In this document: positions 14,127-21,453 of the stretch, piece by piece
How the letters are laid out: every line of letters starts with the position of its first letter
How positions within the stretch are numbered: position 1 is the first letter of the stretch
Source: a virus
DNA: 48,794 nt
Direction: 5' to 3' (one strand)
Virus record (IMG/VR): IMGVR_UViG_3300042463_000998
Location: 1-48,794 of that record
Position numbers and translations under genes: made by a program
Notes under the pieces: generated by a model
What the model saw: the letters and a program-made list of their open reading frames with translations, nothing else
The model's database searches: none
What the model was told of the DNA's origin: nothing

Positions 14127-14765
14127 ATGTCCAAATATTTCAACTTTTTCAATCAAATACTATATGACAATGTTGGTAATAACACCAACTATGATCTAAT
14201 TACCAACATCACAACGAAATTTTCTTTTGATGAATCATTCAAGAAAAACTCTATAGTTTTTTATCAACACTCGATAACTGACGGTGAAACACCTGAAATG
14301 CTGGCCCATAAAATCTATGGCTCATCGGAGCGTCATTGGATTATATTATCACTGAATGATATTGTTGATCCTCGCTTAGAATGGCCCATAGAGCAAAGGA
14401 GCTTGATTGATTTGATAGATAAGACATATCAAAGCAGAGCAAATACTGCAAACAATCAAACAGGATTATCGTGGGCAAGAACAAACGTCCATTCATACTA
14501 CGTCCAAGAAACACAGATAGACCAGACAAACAATAAAAGTGTCACACAAAACAGAATTGACGCAGGCACATATGCAAACACATCAATTGCAACACAAACT
14601 CTAACGACACCGAGTGGAAGCACGATTACGATTGAAACAAGCAAATATTTGAAAACATACTATGAATATGAAATTGAGCAGAACGACAATAAGAGAATCA
14701 TAAAAATTTTGAAGCCGGAATATGCGCCACTGGTTGAGCAAGAATTTAGACAGGTCTTTAAATAA
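14127..14765 (+). CDS. 53: gp53-like baseplate wedge subunit
   Basis: A 212-residue protein. ATG 14127 is chosen (MSKYFNFFNQILYD); an in-frame TTG at 14097 lies inside gp48. Key blocks are FFNQILYDNVGNNTNYDLITNITTKF, the IVFYQHSITDGETPEMLAHKIYGSSERHWIILSLNDIVDPRLEWP region (T4 gp53: PEELANAIYGNPQLYWVLLMCNDNYDPYYGW), and a terminal EIEQNDNKRIIKILKPEY. The LysM-like 'DTPEMLAxKIYGS' element is characteristic. gp53 locks wedges around the hub. It is followed with a one-base overlap by gp27 (TAATG). Confidence 0.85.
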   Translation: MSKYFNFFNQILYDNVGNNTNYDLITNITTKFSFDESFKKNSIVFYQHSITDGETPEMLAHKIYGSSERHWIILSLNDIVDPRLEWPIEQRSLIDLIDKTYQSRANTANNQTGLSWARTNVHSYYVQETQIDQTNNKSVTQNRIDAGTYANTSIATQTLTTPSGSTITIETSKYLKTYYEYEIEQNDNKRIIKILKPEYAPLVEQEFRQVFK

Positions 14766-16090
14766 TGCAAACAACGACACTTGGGTATGAGATATTAAAT
14801 CTCACGATTGAATCTATTGATGGCAAGAATGGTATAGATATTAGATTCATTTTTGATGAAATCAACATTTTTGAGAATGTCATGCTGCCTTGCATGTCCG
14901 GCAACATCGTCATCCATGATGCGATAGGACTATCCACCAAACTGAACTTTGATGGAAGCGAGTATATTCGCATCAACATCACCAAGGACGATAAAACTCT
15001 AGGCAGACAATTTGATATGAATTTTGATAGACGATTTGTTATCTACAAGTTGTCCAATCGAAAAGAAGTTAATCAGAACTCTGAGATTTACACACTTCAT
15101 TTTGTCTCGGATGAATTCATCCTCTCACAGCAAAAGAAAGTTAGAAAGAATTACAAAGATACTCATGACAAGATGATCATGAGTATCCTGAAGGAATATT
15201 TGAATTTAAAATTTGAGACACCACAAATTGGAAGCATATTTCCAACAAGTGGTGTGCATGAGTTGAATATTCCCAATCTATCGCCGTTTGATGCAATAAA
15301 TTACATCACCAAACGAGCGATAGGGCCATCTGGACGCCCAGATTATCTGTTTTGGCAAACGCCACTGGCCGGATATAATTTTATGCCTCTATCGGAGATT
15401 CTAACATTCGATGCGCCACATACCATAACATTCGGTGCAAAAAATCTACCAGTCCAAACAAAAGAGAAACAATTTTTCAGTGAGTTGTATGGCGCTAGAG
15501 ACTTGAAAATCATTTCACAGTATAACTACTCCGAAAACATCCAAGCTGGAGTTTATGCCGGCAAATTTATCGGTTTCGACACGATAACGCGAAAAATAAA
15601 AACGCATAATTTGTCATACTCAAATGTTTACAACATGGAACCAAATCATGCAAATGAGTATCCACACAATAACAAAATTTTGAATAAAGAATACAATACC
15701 GCAGACACGATGTATGATTCGCGTGTGACACTTTATCCATTCCAAACAAACAGAGCCAATAATTCATATCTACTGACTAACGACACACGTTCAACACAGA
15801 ATATTGATGACACTGAAAAGTACATCCTACAGAGAAAAATGATATTGTCCAATCTAATGCAAAGGAAACTCAATATATCCATGCCTGGCAATTTCCAATA
15901 TGTTGCAGGATCAATGATTGAATTACTTGTGCCTAAGAGAAATAACATCGATAAAGATGAATATACAGATGGTGACAAAACACTAAGTGGAAAATATCTA
16001 ATCACAGGTCTACGACATGTCATAAAATTTGATAAACATGAAACGTTACTTGAAGTGGTGACTGATTCCACTAATTATGGAGCACGATAA
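14765..16090 (+). CDS. 27: gp27-like baseplate hub subunit
   Basis: A 441-residue protein (T4 gp27: 391). The N-terminal half has the jelly-roll/tube-like strands LTIESIDGKNGIDIRFIFDEINIFENVMLPCMSGNIVIHD (~13-53 in parts). LNIPNLSPFDAINYITKRAI follows at ~165-185, and the C-terminal beta-domain ends LSGKYLITGLRHVIKFDKHETLLEVVTDS. gp27 forms the trimeric torus that joins the gp5 spike to the tail tube. The OB-fold gp5 homologue follows with a TAATG overlap, as expected for partners. Confidence 0.78.
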   Translation: MQTTTLGYEILNLTIESIDGKNGIDIRFIFDEINIFENVMLPCMSGNIVIHDAIGLSTKLNFDGSEYIRINITKDDKTLGRQFDMNFDRRFVIYKLSNRKEVNQNSEIYTLHFVSDEFILSQQKKVRKNYKDTHDKMIMSILKEYLNLKFETPQIGSIFPTSGVHELNIPNLSPFDAINYITKRAIGPSGRPDYLFWQTPLAGYNFMPLSEILTFDAPHTITFGAKNLPVQTKEKQFFSELYGARDLKIISQYNYSENIQAGVYAGKFIGFDTITRKIKTHNLSYSNVYNMEPNHANEYPHNNKILNKEYNTADTMYDSRVTLYPFQTNRANNSYLLTNDTRSTQNIDDTEKYILQRKMILSNLMQRKLNISMPGNFQYVAGSMIELLVPKRNNIDKDEYTDGDKTLSGKYLITGLRHVIKFDKHETLLEVVTDSTNYGAR

Positions 16091-17145
16091 TGAGTGAAGA
16101 TTTCGCAGGCAAAAACGGGCACCATTGGTTCACAGGCATCATCATTCAACGTGATGATCCGGCGAAGTTGGCTAGAGTTCGTGTTCGCATAATTGGTTGG
16201 CATGACGCAGGAACTAAGGTAGAAGATTTACCTTGGGCAGAGGTATTACTTCCAATAAACGCATCAAGAAATTTCAGTCTTCCTGCTGAGGGTGAGTGGG
16301 TTCATGGATTTTTCAAGGACGGTATCAATGGGCAACAACCTGTAATCGTTGGGGTATATCCAGGAATTATACCGACGGGAGTGGAGATTACCGATGAGCC
16401 CGCGTATTATCCACCGAAAGCCAACAACTCTCCAAAACTACCCACCGATGTGAAAAATGATCGTGTTGGTGAATCCAATGTTCCTGCGCTAGGAAGAGAA
16501 CTGCTCGTTTCAACAGGAATTGAATTCTCAAATAATAACAGATCACATGCATGTGATACTACATTATATGTGAGGCGCTCAATTGGATATGCCACTGGAC
16601 TGTCAAAGCAAATTGCTACGGCAATTAGAGCCGCAATCAAAGCATTTTTGAAAGCTATTGGATCGGCAACACCCTCCGGCGCAGGAGTTGCTGGCATGAT
16701 CAAAAGTCTAGCACACTCAATCAAGAAACTGACAGAAATAATCAAAAAAATAAATTCAAGTCTGGATGCTTTCGTCACTCAAGTTGCGTATATCAAATCT
16801 GTCATCAACTATATTCTAAATCTTCCAGCAAATCTACTGGCACTATTCAAGAAGTGTTTAGCTGAAGCATATGCTGAATTGAATGCTGGATTTATGCAAA
16901 TAGCATCCGATTTCGATTTGACAACTATTCCTGAAGTTGATGAAATTGTCACTGCTGCAAAAGGCGCACTAAAAGACGTAGTTGATCTAGCAAAAGCCAC
17001 GGGCGAATTAGTGTCGAAGCCTGGTGCTGTAATAGATGCTCTAGGAAACACAACCACAATAACAGATGATCAAGCTAAGGAGTTAGTGGGTGATTTATTT
17101 CCTGGCGCCGAAGCATTTAAACAAGAAAATTTTGAAAGACCCTAA
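16090..17145 (+). CDS. 5: gp5-like hub OB-fold protein without lysozyme domain
   Basis: A 351-residue protein. Residues ~10-105 are the gp5 N-terminal OB-fold: HHWFTGIIIQRDDPAKLARVRVRIIGWH, EDLPWAEVLLPINA, and GEWVHGFFKDGINGQQPVIVGVYPG. T4 gp5 continues with a T4-lysozyme domain and then a beta-helix. Here residues ~165-310 are instead long amphipathic helices (AIRAAIKAFLKAIG; SIKKLTEIIKKINSSLDAF), with none of the lysozyme catalytic pattern. The beta-helix is encoded separately in the next gene. The hub spike is therefore split in two proteins and the lytic activity probably resides in the tape measure gene at 8105. Confidence 0.82.
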   Translation: MSEDFAGKNGHHWFTGIIIQRDDPAKLARVRVRIIGWHDAGTKVEDLPWAEVLLPINASRNFSLPAEGEWVHGFFKDGINGQQPVIVGVYPGIIPTGVEITDEPAYYPPKANNSPKLPTDVKNDRVGESNVPALGRELLVSTGIEFSNNNRSHACDTTLYVRRSIGYATGLSKQIATAIRAAIKAFLKAIGSATPSGAGVAGMIKSLAHSIKKLTEIIKKINSSLDAFVTQVAYIKSVINYILNLPANLLALFKKCLAEAYAELNAGFMQIASDFDLTTIPEVDEIVTAAKGALKDVVDLAKATGELVSKPGAVIDALGNTTTITDDQAKELVGDLFPGAEAFKQENFERP

Positions 17146-17147
17146 TT

Positions 17148-17960
17148 ATGGCAAAAACTGAACAACCAAGTAGATACTCATGGACAGAGCCTGAGTCGGA
17201 CTACAAAGCAAAATATCCATACAACAATGTGATGCAATCTGAATCAGGACATTTTCTTGAATTTGATGACACAAAGGATGCCGAGAGAATACGCCTGCAA
17301 CATCGTGTAGGAACATATACAGAGATACAGGTAGACGGATCAAGCGTCAACAAAATCATAGGTGACAACTACCAGATCGTCCTGAAAGACAACAATGTAT
17401 TGATAAGCGGTGCATGTAATATTACAGTTGAGGGCGACTCAATATTGACGGTGAACGGTGATTGTGTTCAGAGAATAAAGGGCGATTTCTTACAGGAAAT
17501 TGAAGGCGACTACCAACAAGTTGTCAAAGGAAGCATGAGCATAACATCAAAGAATGACATTGATATCACAGCAGGATCAACTGAAGGATCAATCTATATT
17601 ACAGCGCCAACTGTTGTTGACATAACCAGTGATTTGGATGTGGATGGCGCTATAGCGGGAGAATCAATCACATCCAGAAATGAAGTGACCGCTGGTACAG
17701 GTATTCACGCTGGTCTTCCAGGTTCAACTAATCCATTTGCGGGCATATCAACTTTAGGCGGCATGTCTGCTGGATTCATGACACCAGGCATTCCAGGAAC
17801 AATCAATGCTACAGTGAGTGTAAATGCGCCATTGATTTCAGGTATAGTTGTGACAGACATTGTTGGTCCTATGCAGTTGATTCGTCTTCTCTACAACACT
17901 CACACACATTTCCATGCAAGAGGACCAGGATTCACGGCAATGCCAATTCCTATGATGTAA
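17148..17960 (+). CDS. gp5C/VgrG-like beta-helix baseplate spike with HxHxH tip
   Basis: A 270-residue protein. The SESGHFLEFDDTKDAERIRLQH entry (~31-52) is the one that precedes the spike in gp5/VgrG proteins. Residues ~61-130 are octapeptide repeats with V/I-x-G-D spacing (for example ITVEGDSI, LTVNGDCV, QRIKGDFL, QEIEGDYQ, QVVKGSMS), the T4 gp5C triple beta-helix pattern. The C-terminus YNTHTHFHARGPG holds HTHFH (252-256). HxH motifs at the apex of P2 gpV and phi92 gp138 spikes bind an iron ion, so an iron-capped membrane-piercing tip is likely. It lies two bases after the OB-fold partner. Confidence 0.85.
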   Translation: MAKTEQPSRYSWTEPESDYKAKYPYNNVMQSESGHFLEFDDTKDAERIRLQHRVGTYTEIQVDGSSVNKIIGDNYQIVLKDNNVLISGACNITVEGDSILTVNGDCVQRIKGDFLQEIEGDYQQVVKGSMSITSKNDIDITAGSTEGSIYITAPTVVDITSDLDVDGAIAGESITSRNEVTAGTGIHAGLPGSTNPFAGISTLGGMSAGFMTPGIPGTINATVSVNAPLISGIVVTDIVGPMQLIRLLYNTHTHFHARGPGFTAMPIPMM

Positions 17961-17966
17961 TAAATA
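17959..17966 (+). promoter_or_regulatory. Probable T4-type late promoter (AATAAATA)
   Basis: AATAAATA starts at the last bases of the spike stop codon. The predicted start (about 17972) would precede GGAG at 17977-17980 and the ATG at 17989, a sensible leader. T4-like cyanophages use NATAAATA as late element. Confidence 0.55.
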
Positions 17967-17988
17967 TGAGAATAACGGAGACTATATT

Positions 17989-18939
17989 ATGACACGACCA
18001 AATGTATTCAGTAGACTGGAATTTAGCTTTGATACTGCTAAGTTCGGTGATGCACTGGATCTCAATCCAAAGGTTTTGAAATTCCTGGAGCAAGCTGCAT
18101 TGCCACTACCTGACTGGCAAGCTGACGATCTGGCCAATGATGTGGTAACACCAAGTAGATATTTGAAGAATCCACATGAAAATGTCATCATATCACTAAC
18201 GCAATCTGCAACAAGTCTTACTTCATTAGCAAATACAGGAAATACAATATTCCAATATGCATCGGCTGAGGCTGCAGGCCTAAGCACAGCCGCAGCCAAT
18301 TTCATTATAGAATTGCAGCGATTCAAAACTCACACAGATAATATATCTGGTCTAGGAACAATGTCTGAATATGCCAATATTCCACAATATGATATTGCAG
18401 TTGCAATCGGCCAGAAAGTTTTGGAGATCACGTATCGTTCAGACTATGCGGCTCAGCCAAAACAGAATGTGACATACAATTCCATCTTTGATCCCGCGAA
18501 TGCAAATACAGTTGTGGTAACAACATCAAATAATTCTCCAAACGCGGCAACGATGTTAGGATCATTCACAAGTCTGTACATTGGTCCAGACCTGCAAGTT
18601 TATAATACTTTACTGGCAACAGGTGTTTTGACAGTTAACAACTCCCTAGTATATGTTCCGCCTTCGGGGGAGGAGGCAGGATACTGGACATCCAACATCT
18701 CTGTTCCGTCAATCACTACCATATATGACGCAGTGGTCGCGGCGAATACTCTGATCGCAACACGCAGAAATCATGATTGGAATTTCTTTGAAAAGTCTCA
18801 AGAATTGGTGATGGACACAGTTTTTCTAAGCAAGTTCTCTTCAATGGGAAATTCACAAAAATCCATGGTCAACAATCTAATCGGTACAGATTTATTGATA
18901 GACAATATGGCCAACGCAGCAAATTCAATACCCAGTTGA
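17989..18939 (+). CDS. Virion structural protein between gp5 and gp25
   Basis: A 316-residue protein without a T4 name that I can assign. It begins MTRPNVFSRLEFSFDTAKFGD, has ALPLPDWQADDLAN (~38-51), helical middle segments (FIIELQRFKTHTDNISGL, VAIGQKVLEITYRSD) and a Gly/Ser/Thr-rich beta section at ~150-230. A protein of similar size lies at the same place (between the spike and gp25) in many T4-like phages of aquatic bacteria, where it is virion-associated. Expression from the octamer at 17959 with a good GGAG makes it a late gene. Confidence 0.7.
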   Translation: MTRPNVFSRLEFSFDTAKFGDALDLNPKVLKFLEQAALPLPDWQADDLANDVVTPSRYLKNPHENVIISLTQSATSLTSLANTGNTIFQYASAEAAGLSTAAANFIIELQRFKTHTDNISGLGTMSEYANIPQYDIAVAIGQKVLEITYRSDYAAQPKQNVTYNSIFDPANANTVVVTTSNNSPNAATMLGSFTSLYIGPDLQVYNTLLATGVLTVNNSLVYVPPSGEEAGYWTSNISVPSITTIYDAVVAANTLIATRRNHDWNFFEKSQELVMDTVFLSKFSSMGNSQKSMVNNLIGTDLLIDNMANAANSIPS

Positions 18940-18950
18940 ATAAATAATAA

Positions 18951-19355
18951 ATGGCAACATTAAACGCTAATATTACGAAAAGATTCATTGATCTGGATCT
19001 GAACTTCAATAGTCATCCTATCAAAAAGGACGTGACTAAGGTTGTGGATGAGATGGCCGTAATCAATTCCATCAAAAACTTGCTATTGACGAATCACTAT
19101 GAGCGTCCGTTTCAGCCTGATTTGGGTTCAAATGTTCGCAAATTGTTATTTGATAACATGGATCAAATAACAGCATCGGCACTGGAGCGTCAGATAACAG
19201 ACACTCTACGAAACTTTGAGCCAAGGGCACAGATAACGTATATGAATATTTTGCCGGACTTTGATAATAATTCATACAATGTTTCTATGGAATTTAGAAT
19301 CATCAATAAAACTGAACCCATCTCAATACAGTTCTTCCTACAGCGTAGTAGATAA
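18951..19355 (+). CDS. 25: gp25-like baseplate wedge subunit
   Basis: A 134-residue protein (T4 gp25: 132), the GpW/gp25 family. The family signature is clear: AVINSIKNLLLTNHYERPFQPDLGSNVRKLLFD in two parts, then a helix LERQITDTLRNFEPRAQIT and strands YNVSMEFRIINKTEPISIQFFLQR. gp25 forms the sheath-initiating core bundle of the wedge with gp6 and gp7. No strong Shine-Dalgarno is visible; the start follows AATAAATAATAA directly. gp6 follows, as expected for bundle partners. Confidence 0.93.
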   Translation: MATLNANITKRFIDLDLNFNSHPIKKDVTKVVDEMAVINSIKNLLLTNHYERPFQPDLGSNVRKLLFDNMDQITASALERQITDTLRNFEPRAQITYMNILPDFDNNSYNVSMEFRIINKTEPISIQFFLQRSR

Positions 19356-19380
19356 AATAACAGAAAGCAAGTGACTTAAA

Positions 19381-21453
19381 ATGGCAGATCGCTTACAGGT
19401 AACCGAATTAGATTTTGATCAGATCAAAACCAATTTGAAAAATTTCATGAGACAGCAGACTGAGTTTGCTGATTATGATTTTGAAGGCTCAGGACTAAAC
19501 ATTTTATTGGATGTTTTAGCATACAACACACATTACAACGCATACTATCTGAACATGATTGCCAATGAGTCATTCATGGAATCAGCAATGCTTAGGAGTT
19601 CTGTGGTATCACATGCAAAAGCATTTGGATATACACCAAGATCACCAACAGCACCACGTGCAATCGTTCGTGTTGAAGTGGAAACAGGATCATCTGCTGC
19701 AGGTACTTTGGTTCTTCCTAAAGGGTTCATATTCATATCGGATCAAATTGACGATAGAGCATACACATTTGTGACATTGGAATCTTATAGTGTTGCTAAG
19801 GTAGGCACAAAATTCATTTTCAATAATATACCCATCTATGAGGGTAAAATATTTACCTATTCATACACTCACACCGAACTGTCTAATCCAAGACAAATAT
19901 TTGAGCTTCCCGAATCCAATATCGACACATCAACAATAACTGTTTCTGTTAGAGCATCAGCCGCAAACACGGATACTACCCTGTATTCATTGAATACTGA
20001 GGCACTGGATCTAACAACAACATCTGAAGTATATTTCCTCCAAGAAGCATTGAATGGAAATTATGAGGTGTATTTTGGCGATGGAATTTTGGGTAAAAAG
20101 TTATCGGATGGCGCAGTCATAACTCTATCATACTTGACAACCAACGCCGAAGTAACAAATCAGGCCAGCTTATTCAAGGTGAATTCAACCATAGGTGCAT
20201 TCTCAAATATTACAGTTACCACCATAAATGCGGCATCAGGTGGATCACAACGCGAAACTATTGATCAGATAAAATTCGGAGCTCCACTGAACTTGCTGTC
20301 TCAGAACAGAGCTGTTACGAAAAATGACTATATTCGTCTAATACAACAGAGATATCCTTCATGGGAAGCTGTTAACGTATGGGGCGGCGAAGAGAACACT
20401 CCACCAGTTTATGGTAAAGTCTTTATTGCTGGTAAGCCAAGGCTAGGTTTCGAAGTTACTGACACAGAAAAAGAATTCGTCAAGAATGAAATATTAAAAC
20501 CTATCAGTATTCTGACAGTTACACCAGAAGTCGTTGATATCGACTACAACTATCTGAAGATTCAGGCGACAGTTTTCTATGACAAAACAAAGACTACACA
20601 ATCTGATGGTGAAGTCAAAACGGGATTGGCGACCACCATCCAAAATTACTGTGACGAAAACTTAAACCAGTTCAACTCATACTTTAAATACTCTGGGTTG
20701 AAGACCGCAATAGACAACTATGACAGGTCGATTACATCAAACGAAGTGGATTTGTTTATAGGTAAAAAGTTTAGACCTGTGCTGAATAGATCAGATAGTT
20801 ATATTTTGGACTTTGGAGTAGAATTGAAGAGGGGTTCAACAAATGATACTTTCTATTCTTCTCCAGACTTCACCATGCAAGATGAGTTTGGAATTAGTCG
20901 CCAATGTTTCTTTGAAGAGATACCATCATCTTTCACGGGCCTAGAATCTGTTACTGTAATAAATCCGGGCTTCGGATACACATCAACACCAACTGTGGAA
21001 ATTGTGGGTGATGGTTCGGGTGCAAAAGCTGTTGCAGAGATTGTTAACGGAAAACTATATCGTGTTAATGTAACTAATCCAGGCATTGGTTACACAACAG
21101 CCGCAATTAGAATCACTGGCGGAGGTGGAAGTATTGCATCAGCAAGCGCGGTGCTTGAAGGACGTTACGGCAAAATCAGAATTGCTTATTTCAAACAAGA
21201 TGAGGTCAGCAGCCAAAGTACGAAAGTAATTATTAACACCAACAGAAATGGTGGTATTATGGGTGAAATTGACTATGTGCTAGGCAAAATTACACTGAAT
21301 GAGTTCATGCCAAGTGCTGTCAATAACTTCTTCGGTGACATAACATTACACATGAAACCCGCTATAAATATCATACAATCCAAGCTGAACAAGATGCTTG
21401 TATTGGATGCGGACGATACAACGAGTATTGTCATTAAGACAGTTCAAATTTAA
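19381..21453 (+). CDS. 6: gp6-like baseplate wedge subunit
   Basis: A 690-residue protein (T4 gp6: 660). The N-terminus VTELDFDQIKTNLKNFMRQQTEFADYDFEGSGLNILLDVLAYNTHYNAYYLNMIANESFM in parts is the gp6/GpJ signature. NYEVYFGDGILGKKLSDG (~222-239) and RAVTKNDYIRLIQQRYPSWEAVNVWGGEE (~310-340) are further family blocks. Residues ~524-594 form an inserted beta module with paired GFGY/GIGY turns that also occurs in the next three baseplate genes. gp6 dimers join neighbouring wedges into the ring. The stop overlaps the next start (TAATG). Confidence 0.92.
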   Translation: MADRLQVTELDFDQIKTNLKNFMRQQTEFADYDFEGSGLNILLDVLAYNTHYNAYYLNMIANESFMESAMLRSSVVSHAKAFGYTPRSPTAPRAIVRVEVETGSSAAGTLVLPKGFIFISDQIDDRAYTFVTLESYSVAKVGTKFIFNNIPIYEGKIFTYSYTHTELSNPRQIFELPESNIDTSTITVSVRASAANTDTTLYSLNTEALDLTTTSEVYFLQEALNGNYEVYFGDGILGKKLSDGAVITLSYLTTNAEVTNQASLFKVNSTIGAFSNITVTTINAASGGSQRETIDQIKFGAPLNLLSQNRAVTKNDYIRLIQQRYPSWEAVNVWGGEENTPPVYGKVFIAGKPRLGFEVTDTEKEFVKNEILKPISILTVTPEVVDIDYNYLKIQATVFYDKTKTTQSDGEVKTGLATTIQNYCDENLNQFNSYFKYSGLKTAIDNYDRSITSNEVDLFIGKKFRPVLNRSDSYILDFGVELKRGSTNDTFYSSPDFTMQDEFGISRQCFFEEIPSSFTGLESVTVINPGFGYTSTPTVEIVGDGSGAKAVAEIVNGKLYRVNVTNPGIGYTTAAIRITGGGGSIASASAVLEGRYGKIRIAYFKQDEVSSQSTKVIINTNRNGGIMGEIDYVLGKITLNEFMPSAVNNFFGDITLHMKPAINIIQSKLNKMLVLDADDTTSIVIKTVQI

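Noticed and set aside
18939-18946. AATAAATA before gp25 as a firm late promoter
   Set aside because: The start codon is only four bases downstream, leaving no leader; kept as a question in the findings but not annotated.
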